DNA from: Dokdonella_A sp964582225 | Lineage (GTDB): Bacteria > Pseudomonadota > Gammaproteobacteria > Xanthomonadales > Rhodanobacteraceae | Length of the DNA stretch: 64,000 nt | Reading direction: 5' to 3' | Assembly: GCA_964582225.1 (NCBI GenBank) | Contig: CAZORA010000003.1 | Span: 1 to 64,000, forward strand | Shown here: positions 27,121 to 35,544 of the stretch, piece by piece | Numbering within the stretch: position 1 is the stretch's first letter | How the letters are laid out: each line of letters opens with the position of its first letter | Position numbers and translations under genes: made by a program | The notes under the pieces: model-generated | Database searches by the model: none | Seen by the model: only the letters and a program-made list of their open reading frames with translations | Told to the model about the DNA's origin: nothing

Positions 27121-28246
27121 GTTTGGTTCCGGTCCAGGCGTGGAGCGCGGCGCTCGAGCGCTCGAGCTCCGCACGGGTGATGTCGTTGAGAAAAACGCAG
27201 CGGCCGAGCCCGGCCGGCATCGGCGCGCGCTGCAGGCCGTTGCGGTGTTCGATGCGGTCGAGCAGCGAGTCCCACATCAGCTCGACGTCGAGCACGCTGC
27301 TGTCGAGCACCAGGCCCAGGCTGGAGATCAGACCGAACACGCGCTCCGCGGTGGCTTCGTCGAGCAGGCCGCGCGCCTGCGCGATCAGCACCGACACCGC
27401 CATGTCGAGCAGCACCGCTTCGCCGTGGAGGAGGTTGCCGGCGTGGCGGGTTTCCAGGCCGTAGCTGAAGGTGTGGCCGAAGTCGACGCTGCGGTCGAGC
27501 TCGGCTTCCCAGAGGTTCGGCGCGAGTTCCGCGAGCATGCCGCCGATCGCGCGCTCGAGGATCAGGCCACCGGCCGGGTTCTGAAACTGTGCTTCGATGC
27601 TGGCCGAGCCCTCACGCTCGAGCAGCGCGAAAAGCTCGGCATCCCTGATGATCGCGAGCTTCAGGATCTCGCAGACGCCGTTCAGCAGGTGGCGCCGCGG
27701 CAGGGTGCGCAGGAAGCCGCGGTCGAGGTATACCGCTTGCGGCGCCTCGAAGCTGCCGAGGCGGTTCTTGAAGCCGTCGAAATTGATCCCGGTCTTGATC
27801 CCGACCGCAGCGTCGACATAGGCCATGAGGCTGGTCGGCACCTTGATGTGGGGCACGCCGCGGCGGTGAGCGCCGGCGACGAAACCGACCACGTCGGTGA
27901 GCACGCCACCGCCAATGGCGATGATCGGCTCGTCGCGGCGATGGATCGGGAAGGCGTCGAGCTCGCGCAGCAGCCCAAGCCAGGCGTCCGCATTCTTGTT
28001 TTCCTCGCCGCCCGGAAAGATGACGATGCGCGCGTCGATTCCGTGGTGGCGAAAATAGGCGCGGATCGCGGTGCCATGGTGTTCGGCGACGTTGGCGTCG
28101 AGCACCACGAAGCGGCGGCCGCCGCGGACCCTGCCGTGCGAGAGCAGCGCCGGATTGCGGGGGTCGAACAGATGGGGCGATTCGACGATCTCGTAGTCGA
28201 CCGTCCGCTGCTCGTGGACGCGCCAGCGCGCCGCCTGGGTAGTCAT
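27098..28246 (-). CDS. sugar-phosphate cyclase (dehydroquinate synthase superfamily)
   Basis: 382 residues. The NAD-binding motif IGGGVLTDVVGFVAGAHRRG and the Zn-ligand regions (Glu in CEILKLAIIRD, His in VDFGHTFSYGLE, His in LLHGEAVLLDM) belong to the dehydroquinate synthase superfamily. However, the block DAAVGIKTGINFDGFKNRLG, followed by APQAVYLDRGFLRTLPRRH, matches sedoheptulose-7-phosphate cyclases (valiolone, desmethylgadusol synthases) and EboD better than AroB, which reads VDSSVGGKTGVNH. I infer that it cyclises a phosphorylated ketose. The N-terminal 30 residues (VHEQRTVDYEIVESPHLFDP) are also outside the AroB pattern. Its ATG overlaps the LuxS-like stop (ATGA), and its end overlaps the methyltransferase gene. 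Confidence 0.85.
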   Translation of the reverse strand: MTTQAARWRVHEQRTVDYEIVESPHLFDPRNPALLSHGRVRGGRRFVVLDANVAEHHGTAIRAYFRHHGIDARIVIFPGGEENKNADAWLGLLRELDAFPIHRRDEPIIAIGGGVLTDVVGFVAGAHRRGVPHIKVPTSLMAYVDAAVGIKTGINFDGFKNRLGSFEAPQAVYLDRGFLRTLPRRHLLNGVCEILKLAIIRDAELFALLEREGSASIEAQFQNPAGGLILERAIGGMLAELAPNLWEAELDRSVDFGHTFSYGLETRHAGNLLHGEAVLLDMAVSVLIAQARGLLDEATAERVFGLISSLGLVLDSSVLDVELMWDSLLDRIEHRNGLQRAPMPAGLGRCVFLNDITRAELERSSAALHAWTGTKHERASQR

Positions 28247-28740
28247 GTGGGCCGCAGCCAGTCCGCACGGGCTTCCAGCACCTCGCGCGCCAGCGCCTGC
28301 GCCTCGGCCAGGTTGTGGTTGCGCCAGTTGCCGCACTGGTCGATGCGCGCGTAAGGCACCGCCGCGGCGCGCAGGACGCCCTGCAGCAGCTCGTCGAGTA
28401 CGGCGCAGAGCCGCTCGGCGCGACCCTCGTCGTGGAAGACCAGATAGAAGCCGGTCTGGCAGCCCATGATGCCAACCGCGACGAAGTTTTCCGGCAGCAG
28501 GCGCTGCAAGCCTTCCAGCAGGAAATGCTCGAAAGAGTGTGCCACGGTGGTCGACAGGTATTCGTCCGCGTTCGGTCGCCGCACGCGCAGGTCGACGCAG
28601 TAGATCACGCCGCTGCCGCTGTCGCGCCGCGCCGAGCGCAGCTTCAGCGTCGGCGCGCGCAGCAGCCGGTGGTCGAGCTCGCCCACGCTGGCGGGGTCCC
28701 AGCCGAGCGCGGCGACGTCGATGGCATGCTTGCGGTTCAC
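28243..28740 (-). CDS. LuxS-family protein (S-ribosylhomocysteinase-like)
   Basis: 165 residues, the usual length of LuxS. The metal and catalytic residues are recognisable: the two His of HSFEH (HTLEH in LuxS), the catalytic Cys in GIMGCQTGFYLV, and the third metal ligand Cys in DQCGNWRNHNLAEAQALA. The N-terminal LDHRLLRAPTLKLR corresponds to LDHxxVxAPYVR, and VDLRVRRPN to FDIRFCQPN, with the Arg kept. The rest diverges clearly from ordinary LuxS. It starts with GTG at 28740, 7 bases after the TIM-barrel stop, and overlaps the cyclase start. LuxS begins with an aldose-ketose isomerisation, so in this cluster it may act on a sugar intermediate, or it may recycle S-ribosylhomocysteine arising from the methyltransferase; both ideas are inference. 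Confidence 0.85.
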   Translation of the reverse strand: MNRKHAIDVAALGWDPASVGELDHRLLRAPTLKLRSARRDSGSGVIYCVDLRVRRPNADEYLSTTVAHSFEHFLLEGLQRLLPENFVAVGIMGCQTGFYLVFHDEGRAERLCAVLDELLQGVLRAAAVPYARIDQCGNWRNHNLAEAQALAREVLEARADWLRPT

Positions 28741-28747
28741 GGCGGGT

Positions 28748-29995
28748 CTATGCGGGCGTGACGAACTGCTTCAAGTGACGATAGCTGTCGTCCAGGGCCT
28801 TCTGCCAGGATTCGACGTGGTGATAGAGCTCGACCGAACCGTAACCATCGAATCCGGCCGCGGTCAGCGCCTTGAAGCTTGCCGCGAAATCGAGCGTACC
28901 TTCGCCCGGGATCTCGTGAAAGTGGACGATCCCGGTCAGCGTGTTGGCCACCATTTTATCCACCAGAGGCGTGCCTTTGGCGCCGCGCAGCCAGGCGAGG
29001 ATCGGGTGTGCGCGCTCCAGCACGTCGTAGCTCAGGCCCGGCACCGAGATCAGGTAGGTGAAGATCTCGTCGTCGAGCGGCGAGGCGCCGGCGTAGAGGC
29101 TCGCATAGTCGACCAGCCGTGGCGAAGCGCGCACGCCGGCGCGGGAGAGCAGGGCGTCGATGCGGCCGCGCCGCGCGGCGTCCGGCCCGCCGTCGCAGAA
29201 GTAAACCGGGTGCACCGGGTCGACCAGCAGATATTCGGCGGTGTCCGGGAAATACACCAGGCTGCTGGCGAAGCCGAGATCGAAGGCCAGATCGGGGGTG
29301 TCCTTGACGATCTTCAGGTTGTAGCCCTCGCGCGCATCGGAAATGTGCAGGTAGCGGGCCTGCGGCGCCGCCTTGCCCAGCGCCGCGATGTAGTCCTGCT
29401 CGGAGCAGTAGGCGTGGCAAATGTCGATGTGCAGGCGAAAGCGCGGCGAACCGACGTCCTCGATGAGCGCGAGACCCTGCGCCATCGTTTCGATGTGCAT
29501 GCCGGGTTCGGGCTCGATCAGGAGCGTGATGTCCTCGTCGTCGCGCAGCTCGCGCAGGCACTCATGGATGCTGTCGACCAGCAGCGCGTGCGGGTCGATC
29601 TGCGGGTTATTCACGTGCTCGTCGCGGATGAAGCCGCTGCCAAAAGTGACCAGGCGCACGTCGAGGGCGCGCGCCACGTGGATGCCGCGCTTGACGAGGT
29701 CGATGCGGCGCTTGCGCCCGGCGAGATCGGGCGCCATCAGCGAAGGCTCGTGGGGGCGCTGCGGAGTGAAGAAATGTGACGCGGTGGCGACGCAGGCGGG
29801 CTTCACCCGCAGGCCGTCCAGCTTGCGCTTCACCCGCGCCAGATAGTCGTCGTCGACATTGAAGGGGTTGAACTGGTCGCGGTGAAAGGAGATCTCCACA
29901 CCCTCGTAGCCCGCCCGGTCGACCGCCTCGAGCGAGTCGAGAAAGTCGAGGTTGGTGAGGCCGAAAGTGCTGTAACTGAGTTTGATCTTGCCCAT
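28748..29995 (-). CDS. TIM-barrel sugar isomerase/epimerase-like protein
   Basis: 415 residues of the xylose-isomerase-like TIM-barrel superfamily: LSYSTFGLTNLDFLDSLEAV, AGYEGVEISFHRDQFNPF, ITLLIEPEPGMHIET, RLHIDICHAYCSE, YLHISDAREGYN, IVHFHEIPGEGTLDF and FDGYGSVELYHHVESW provide the Glu/His/Asp residues that bind a divalent metal. It is the first gene of the five-gene cluster and its promoter should lie in 29996-30320. The length exceeds the usual 270-300 residues of sugar-phosphate isomerases by an insertion after about residue 230. EboE of ebo clusters is also a TIM barrel of this general class, but I cannot establish orthology. Confidence 0.8.
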   Translation of the reverse strand: MGKIKLSYSTFGLTNLDFLDSLEAVDRAGYEGVEISFHRDQFNPFNVDDDYLARVKRKLDGLRVKPACVATASHFFTPQRPHEPSLMAPDLAGRKRRIDLVKRGIHVARALDVRLVTFGSGFIRDEHVNNPQIDPHALLVDSIHECLRELRDDEDITLLIEPEPGMHIETMAQGLALIEDVGSPRFRLHIDICHAYCSEQDYIAALGKAAPQARYLHISDAREGYNLKIVKDTPDLAFDLGFASSLVYFPDTAEYLLVDPVHPVYFCDGGPDAARRGRIDALLSRAGVRASPRLVDYASLYAGASPLDDEIFTYLISVPGLSYDVLERAHPILAWLRGAKGTPLVDKMVANTLTGIVHFHEIPGEGTLDFAASFKALTAAGFDGYGSVELYHHVESWQKALDDSYRHLKQFVTPA

Positions 29996-30320
29996 GTTGG
30001 TTCCCTGCCGAGGCGCGTCCTATGGACTTGGGCGCCCCGACTCGTCGCTGTTCGTGATACTCATGCGCTGCAGACGTCGATGTCCCCAGCGCGCAGCCGG
30101 CAGTGATCCCGAGGCTCGCGCTCGGGGCAACGCGGTCCGCGTGAGACGTCCGGCTGGACAGCCTAGTTTGCCACCTTCGGTCGCTCGACGCCGCGCGCAG
30201 AGGCTCAGGCAGACCTCCAACCGCTTCGCACTGCGCCGCCGGTGTCGATGTCAAAGGACTACACTGGAAGAACAGTCAGTCATGGGTCGCACGCGCGACG
30301 CCAGCACGAGAGGTCACGCC
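29996..30320. other. divergent promoter region
   Basis: 325 bases between two divergent start codons (29995 minus, 30321 plus). I see no gene and no strong palindrome. A TACACT hexamer at 30263-30268 is a possible -10 for the plus-strand reductase, but no good -35 goes with it. Confidence 0.4.
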
Positions 30321-31874
30321 ATGAACACCACGGAAGCAGCAGCAGCCAATCCCGATCTGCGCGCGGGAGTCGCGCTCGGCGACTTCAACGACAAGGGCGT
30401 GCTGCTGGGGCAGGTGGACGGCGAGGCGGTGCTGCTGGTGCGCCGCGGGCGAGATTATTACGCGGTTTCCGCCACCTGCACGCACTACGGCGGCCCGCTG
30501 GCCGAAGGCCTGCTGGTCGACGATACCGTGCGCTGCCCCTGGCATCACGCTTGCTTCAGCCTGCACAGCGGCGCGCCGCTGCGCGCGCCGGCGTTGGCGA
30601 ATCTTTCCTGCTACCGGGTAGAACTTCGCGGCGGCCGCCTGTTCGTCGGCGACAAGCTGCCGGAAGCCGGCGCCGCGCCGCCTCCGCGTGCCGGCAAGCA
30701 TCCGGCCAGCGTGCTGATCATCGGCGGCGGCGCCGCCGGCAACGCCGCCGCCGAAACCCTGCGGCGCGAAGGCTACGACGGCCCGATCACCCTGCTGAGC
30801 GCCGACGCGGCGCTGCCGGTCGATCGCCCCAACCTGTCGAAGAACTACCTGGCCGGGACCGCGGAGGAAGACTGGATTCCGCTGCGCTCCGCGGATTTCT
30901 ACCGCGAGCGGAAAATCGACGTGCAGCTCGATACCCGGATCACGAGCTTCGACGCCGCCTCGCGCCGCGCCGTCGCCGCCGACGGTCGGGAGTTCCAGGC
31001 CGAGGCGGTGCTGCTGGCGACCGGCGCCGACCCGATCAAGCTGGATTTCCCCGGCGCCGACCTGCCGCACGTGCGCTACCTGCGCAGCTTCGCCGACGCC
31101 CGCGCGCTGATCGACCGGGTGCAGACGGCCAGGCGCGCGGTAGTGATCGGCGCGAGCTTCATTGGCCTCGAGGTCGCCGCCTCGCTGCGCAATCGCGGGC
31201 TCGAAGTCCACGTGGTCGGGCGCGAAACCGTGCTGATGGAGCGCGTGCTCGGCGCCCAGGTCGGCAACTACCTGCAGAAGCTCCACGAGCAGCACGGGGT
31301 GATCTTCCACCTCGGCAACGAGCCGAAGGCGATCGAGGTCAACAGCGTGAGCCTGGCCAAGGGCGAGACGATCGAAGCGGAGTTGGTGGTGATCGGTGTC
31401 GGCGTGCGCCCGACGCTGGGGCTGGCCGAACAGGCGGGGCTCAAGCTCGATCGCGGCGTGCTCGTCGATTCCTACCTGGAAACCAGCGCGCCGGGCGTAT
31501 TTGCGGCCGGTGACATCGCGCGCTGGCCGGATCCGCACAGCGGCCAGAACATCCGCGTGGAACATTGGGTCGTCGCCGAGCGCATGGCGCAGACCGCCGC
31601 CCGCAACATCCTCGGTCAGCGCGAACGCTTCGACGCGGTGCCCTTCTTCTGGACCGAGCAGTACGACTTCCAACTCGGCTACACCGGCCACGCCGAAGGG
31701 GTCGACAAGATCGACATCGACGGCAGCATCGAGGCGCGCGACTGCACGATCAGCTACTTCCGCGAAGGTCGCAAGCTCGCGGTCTGCACCATCGGCCGCG
31801 ACTACGCCAACCTGCAGCAGGAGCTCGCCTTCGAGCAGATGGTGCAGAAGGAAATCCCGTATCCCTTGAGGTAG
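30321..31874 (+). CDS. Rieske ferredoxin - FAD reductase fusion (AIFM3-like)
   Basis: 517 residues. Residues about 10-110 form a Rieske [2Fe-2S] domain with CTHYGGPLAEG and CPWHHACFSLHSG (Cys-x-His ... Cys-x2-His). Residues 130-517 form a pyridine-nucleotide reductase: FAD motif VLIIGGGAAGNAAAETL, NAD motif AVVIGASFIGLEVAASLRNRG, and the FAD/ATG-like GVFAAGDIARW. The C-terminal block is that of ferredoxin/rubredoxin-type reductases (RVEHWVVAERMAQTAA). The reaction is NAD(P)H-driven electron transfer through FAD and the fused iron-sulfur domain, partner unknown. ATG at 30321 has GAGG 9 bases upstream. It is divergent from the sugar-cyclase cluster and 4 bases before the DUF488 gene. Confidence 0.87.
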   Translation: MNTTEAAAANPDLRAGVALGDFNDKGVLLGQVDGEAVLLVRRGRDYYAVSATCTHYGGPLAEGLLVDDTVRCPWHHACFSLHSGAPLRAPALANLSCYRVELRGGRLFVGDKLPEAGAAPPPRAGKHPASVLIIGGGAAGNAAAETLRREGYDGPITLLSADAALPVDRPNLSKNYLAGTAEEDWIPLRSADFYRERKIDVQLDTRITSFDAASRRAVAADGREFQAEAVLLATGADPIKLDFPGADLPHVRYLRSFADARALIDRVQTARRAVVIGASFIGLEVAASLRNRGLEVHVVGRETVLMERVLGAQVGNYLQKLHEQHGVIFHLGNEPKAIEVNSVSLAKGETIEAELVVIGVGVRPTLGLAEQAGLKLDRGVLVDSYLETSAPGVFAAGDIARWPDPHSGQNIRVEHWVVAERMAQTAARNILGQRERFDAVPFFWTEQYDFQLGYTGHAEGVDKIDIDGSIEARDCTISYFREGRKLAVCTIGRDYANLQQELAFEQMVQKEIPYPLR

Positions 31875-31878
31875 AGGC

Positions 31879-32244
31879 ATGGCAGGCAAGAAGAAGCATC
31901 CCGACGTCCGCATGAAGCGCGCCTATGAGGCGCCGAGCGAGGACGACGGTGCACGGGTGCTGATCGACCGCCTGTGGCCGCGCGGGCTCAGCAAGGAAAG
32001 GGCGGCGGTCGACCTGTGGCTCAAGGAGATCGCGCCCAGCACCGAGCTGCGCAAGTGGTTCAACCACACGCCCGAGCTGTTCCCGGAGTTCCGCGACCGC
32101 TATACCGCGGAGATCCGCGCGCACCCGGAAGCGCTGGCGAAGCTGCAGCAGCTGGCCGCCGAGGGCACGCTGACCCTGGTCTATTCGGCCCACGACAGCG
32201 CGCACAACGACGCCGTGGTGCTGCGTGAGATCCTGCTCGGTTGA
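31879..32244 (+). CDS. DUF488 family protein
   Basis: 121 residues: KRAYEAPSEDDGARVLIDRLWPRGLSKE, WLKEIAPSTELRKWFNH, FRDRYTAEI and LTLVYSAHDSAHNDAVVL are the standard DUF488 (YeaO-type) blocks. The family has no established biochemical function; the conserved Asp, Arg and His suggest an enzyme. It follows the Rieske-reductase gene by 4 bases, so it is probably in the same transcript. The start ATG lies at 31879 with GAGG upstream. Confidence 0.9.
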   Translation: MAGKKKHPDVRMKRAYEAPSEDDGARVLIDRLWPRGLSKERAAVDLWLKEIAPSTELRKWFNHTPELFPEFRDRYTAEIRAHPEALAKLQQLAAEGTLTLVYSAHDSAHNDAVVLREILLG

Positions 32245-32377
32245 GGCCGGCGCAGCGACGTGACGTTGTGCCGCCGCGCGCCGCTGACCTGGATCAGGGC
32301 CGGCCGGCGCACGCGCTGGCATCGTGCCGACAGCGGCGCCGCGGCGCTGACCCTCACGACAGCGCGCGTGCGCGGCG

Positions 32378-33394
32378 ATGACTGAAACCCTGGATCTTCT
32401 CAAGCGCCCGCTGCGCGATCTGCGCATCTCGGTCACGGATCGCTGCAATTTCCGCTGCAGCTACTGCATGCCGCGCGAGCTGTTCGGACCCGGCCACGCG
32501 TTCCTGCCGCGTCGGATGCTGCTCAGCTTCGAGGAAATCGAACGCGTGGCGCGGGCCGCCGTCGCGCTTGGCGTGCACAAGATTCGCCTGACCGGCGGCG
32601 AACCCCTGCTGCGCCAGGAGCTCGAAAAGCTGGTGGCGCTGCTGGCACGGATCGAGGGACTCGACGATCTGGCGCTTACCACCAACGGCGCGTTGCTCGC
32701 AGCCAAGGCGCCCGCGCTGGCCGCGGCTGGTCTACGCCGGGTCACGGTCAGCCTCGACTCCCTCGATACCGAGCGCTTCCAGCGAATCAGCGACACCCGC
32801 ATCACCCCCGAAACGGTACTGGACGGCATGGATGTCGCGCAGCGGGCCGGGCTCGGCCCGATCAAGGTCAACATGGTCGTCAAGCGCGGCATGAACGAGC
32901 AGGACGTGGTCCCGATGGCGGCGCAGTTTCGCCACAGCGGGCACACGCTGCGCTACATCGAGTTCATGGACGTCGGCAACAGCAACGGCTGGCGCCGCGA
33001 CGAGGTGATGACGGCGGCGGAAATCCGCGCCGTGCTGCACGCCGAATGGCCGCTCGAGGCGGTGCCGCCGCGCTACCCCGGCGAGGTGGCCACCCGCTTC
33101 CGCTATCTGGATGGCGGCGGCGAGATCGGCTTCATCGCCTCGGTGAGCCAGCCGTTCTGCGGCAGCTGCACGCGGCTGCGGCTGGGCGCCGACGGGCAGA
33201 GCTACACCTGCCTGTTCGCGCGCAGCGGGCACGATCTGCGCGGCCTGCTGCGCGAGGGCGTCAGCGACGCCGGCCTGCAGGAGCACCTGGCGCGGATCTG
33301 GATGCTGCGCGCTGACCGCTATTCGGAGCTGCGCGCCGAGCAGGCCGGGCGCAAGCCGCGGGACAAGATCGAGATGTCCTATATCGGCGGCTGA
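32378..33394 (+). CDS. moaA: GTP 3',8-cyclase MoaA
   Basis: Radical SAM enzyme of 338 residues that starts molybdenum-cofactor synthesis by rearranging GTP. The N-terminal cluster motif is DRCNFRCSYCMPRE (CxxxCxxC) and KIRLTGGEPLLRQ follows. The C-terminal second cluster reads PFCGSCTRLRLGADGQSYTC (CxxC-x13-C). The tail ends in the Gly-Gly needed for activity (SYIGG). The molybdenum-dependent SoxC encoded at 39292-40623 would need this cofactor. The gene is 133 bases after the DUF488 gene with its own probable promoter. No other moa or mob genes were seen in the window. Confidence 0.96.
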   Translation: MTETLDLLKRPLRDLRISVTDRCNFRCSYCMPRELFGPGHAFLPRRMLLSFEEIERVARAAVALGVHKIRLTGGEPLLRQELEKLVALLARIEGLDDLALTTNGALLAAKAPALAAAGLRRVTVSLDSLDTERFQRISDTRITPETVLDGMDVAQRAGLGPIKVNMVVKRGMNEQDVVPMAAQFRHSGHTLRYIEFMDVGNSNGWRRDEVMTAAEIRAVLHAEWPLEAVPPRYPGEVATRFRYLDGGGEIGFIASVSQPFCGSCTRLRLGADGQSYTCLFARSGHDLRGLLREGVSDAGLQEHLARIWMLRADRYSELRAEQAGRKPRDKIEMSYIGG

Positions 33395-33403
33395 GCTCGT
33401 CGT

Positions 33404-34108
33404 TCAGCAGGTCGAGATCAATTTCGAGTAGCGGTCGAGCGGCGTCGCCGCGGTCGTCTCGCCGACTTCCCTACGGTAGCCGCCGGGTCCGAACCGCTCG
33501 ATCAGCTCGCTCTTGTAGGCCTTGAAGAAGCGCTCGAAGAAGGCTTCGCCGACGGTTCCCGTCGCGCTCAGTCCGTCGCTCGCGGCGTCGTACTCCAGCC
33601 GCACCGGCAGCAGCGGGCTCGGCGCCGGGCCGGCCACGCGCGAGGCGCCGTTCGCCGGATCGAACACGCTGCCGTGCGCGCAGCAGACGATTTGTCCGGA
33701 AGTTCCGGCCAGTTCGCTGCCTTCCGCCGCGTAGCGCAGGAAGCTCGCGCTCGGCGAGGGGTAGCTGAGCTGATGGGTGCAGATGGCGACGAAGGCCACC
33801 AGGTTCTGTCCGGCACCCGCGCCGCCCGGATTGACGTACTCGCCGTCGTCGGGGGAAGCGCGACTTGCGGTCGCGGCGCGGCGCTGGCCGAGGTTGATCA
33901 GGAAGCAGGGGATCCCCGCGTAGGGATAGGCGAACACCAGCGCCTGGCTGGTGCCGACGCTGGCCGCGATCAGCGGAGATCCGTCCGGGTTCACCAGGCG
34001 GCTGCGGCCGAAATCGCGAATACCGACCGGCTCGGCCTCGTGGCTGCGCGCGAAGCGGGGAAGAAGGGCGGTGGCGGTGCACAGCCCGACGAACTTTCTG
34101 CGGTCCAT
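33404..34108 (-). CDS. Tat-exported Rieske iron-sulfur protein
   Basis: 234 residues. The N-terminus MDRRKFVGLCTATALLP has the twin-arginine pattern, so a folded cofactor protein is exported. The Rieske motifs are CTHQLSYPSPS and CCAHGSVFDPANG (Cys-x-His ... Cys-x2-His), separated by about 30 residues, with the arsenite-oxidase-small-subunit style FDPANGASRVAGPAPSPLLPV after them. The C-terminal extension (FFERFFKAYKSELIERFGPGGYRRE) is unusual. It is the gene following the flavoprotein (68 bases, same strand), so it is a likely electron acceptor for it. I chose ATG at 34108 for the Tat signal; the open frame upstream is not plausible coding. Confidence 0.82.
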   Translation of the reverse strand: MDRRKFVGLCTATALLPRFARSHEAEPVGIRDFGRSRLVNPDGSPLIAASVGTSQALVFAYPYAGIPCFLINLGQRRAATASRASPDDGEYVNPGGAGAGQNLVAFVAICTHQLSYPSPSASFLRYAAEGSELAGTSGQIVCCAHGSVFDPANGASRVAGPAPSPLLPVRLEYDAASDGLSATGTVGEAFFERFFKAYKSELIERFGPGGYRREVGETTAATPLDRYSKLISTC

Positions 34109-34176
34109 GGTGATCCCGGAGCCGGCCCGCGCCGACTCGCGCCGCGCGCGGTCGACGCGAGGCGGCGGGTTTGGCC

Positions 34177-35544
34177 TCAGGCGTTGAACAAGTCGCGATA
34201 GATGCCCCGTGCCCACTCCAGGGTGGCGGCGCCCTTGGCCGCGTCGCGTTTGATGAATACCTTGGTGTCTGGCGAGAAGCCGGTGATGACGTCTTTCTTC
34301 GGGTCGTAGACGTAGCGCGCGTCGACCGAGATCGCTTCCTGCGGATCGGCGTTGACCATCGAGTAGCAGATGGTCTCCGGCGATGCCCAGGAGATTTCCT
34401 TGCCCTGGGCGCGCGCTGCCAGCACTTTCGCCACGTAGTGGCCTTCGCTGTTCGCGGTGTTGCCGCTCTTCGAATAGGGATGCGGCCGCGAATCGCCGCT
34501 GACGTAGACGTGCGGATCGCCGATCAGGTTGTAGAAGCGGATGTCGATGTTGGCTTCCTTCTGATTCGACTTGTTGGACGGCGCCAGCAGGCCGAGCTGC
34601 TCGATCAGGGTCGAGCCGCGCACGTTCGGGTAGATCGCGGCGTCGTCGAACTTGACGTCGTCGAACTCGGTCTTGATGACCCGGTTGGCCAGGTCCACGC
34701 CCTTGACCGCCGCGTCCTTGTGATACTCGATGATGTCCTTGTAGAGCTCATTGAAGGCGGCGTGGAAGCCCTCAGCCTTGATCGTGATGTCGGGGTTTGC
34801 ATCGAGCACCAGCAGTTTGGCCTTCAGCTTGTTCCTCTTGATCACCGAGGCAATCATGCAGGCGCGCTCGTAGGGCGCGGGCAGGCAGCGGTAGTTGCCG
34901 CTCGGCACGGTCTGCACGAAGGTGCCGCCCTCGAACTCCTGGATCTTGCGGCGGATGGTGACGTGCTCGGTCGGCGCCATGAAGCCGCCGGGATAGGTTT
35001 CGCGCAGGGCGGTCTGCGTCTCGATGTCGCCGACGCCGATCTTGTCGAAATCGTAGGACAGGCCCGGCGCGATCACCAGGTAGTCGTAGCGGATGTCGCC
35101 CTCGTTGGTGGCGACGGTCTTGCTCGCGCGATCCAACCCGATGACGGTGGCGTTGAAATAGGTGTAGCCGTTGTTGACCGCGGCGTCGAGGAAGCTGTGG
35201 GCGGCCAGGAACTCGAGGTTGATGATGCCCGGGTACCACAGGTTGCTGGAAAAGCAGGACGAATACATGTCGCGCTTTTCGACCAGCACCACGTCGAACT
35301 TCGGATATTCCTTCTTCGCGTATTTGGCGACGGTGAGGCCCGAAGTGCCGCCGCCGACCACGACCAGGCGCGGACCCTTGGCCTTCGGCAGATTGGCCGT
35401 GCGCGAGACCACGGCGGGGGCTTTGGCGACGCTCCCCTGGTCCGCGGCAAACGCCGCGGGACCGGCGGCCAGTACGGCCGGCGCGGCCGCCAGCGCGACT
35501 CCGCTCATCTTCAGAAAGTGGCGGCGATTGGTTGGTTCGTTCAT
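34177..35544 (-). CDS. flavocytochrome c sulfide dehydrogenase-like flavoprotein
   Basis: 455 residues, Tat-exported (TNRRHFLKMSGVALAAAP). FAD motif RLVVVGGGTSGLTVAKYAKK; VEKRDMYSSCFSSNLWYPG; the catalytic-Cys block of the FccB family as NYRCLPAPYERACMI; the second typical block GDSRPHPYSKSGNTANSEG; and a late ETICYSMVNADPQEAISV, as in FccB/SoxF. It would oxidise sulfide or a persulfide in the periplasm and pass electrons on. The usual partner is a cytochrome c (FccA); here the next gene encodes a Rieske protein and no FccA gene is adjacent. ATG at 35544 has GGGAGA 9 bases upstream. It is divergent from the sulfur-transport/sox genes. Confidence 0.88.
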   Translation of the reverse strand: MNEPTNRRHFLKMSGVALAAAPAVLAAGPAAFAADQGSVAKAPAVVSRTANLPKAKGPRLVVVGGGTSGLTVAKYAKKEYPKFDVVLVEKRDMYSSCFSSNLWYPGIINLEFLAAHSFLDAAVNNGYTYFNATVIGLDRASKTVATNEGDIRYDYLVIAPGLSYDFDKIGVGDIETQTALRETYPGGFMAPTEHVTIRRKIQEFEGGTFVQTVPSGNYRCLPAPYERACMIASVIKRNKLKAKLLVLDANPDITIKAEGFHAAFNELYKDIIEYHKDAAVKGVDLANRVIKTEFDDVKFDDAAIYPNVRGSTLIEQLGLLAPSNKSNQKEANIDIRFYNLIGDPHVYVSGDSRPHPYSKSGNTANSEGHYVAKVLAARAQGKEISWASPETICYSMVNADPQEAISVDARYVYDPKKDVITGFSPDTKVFIKRDAAKGAATLEWARGIYRDLFNA

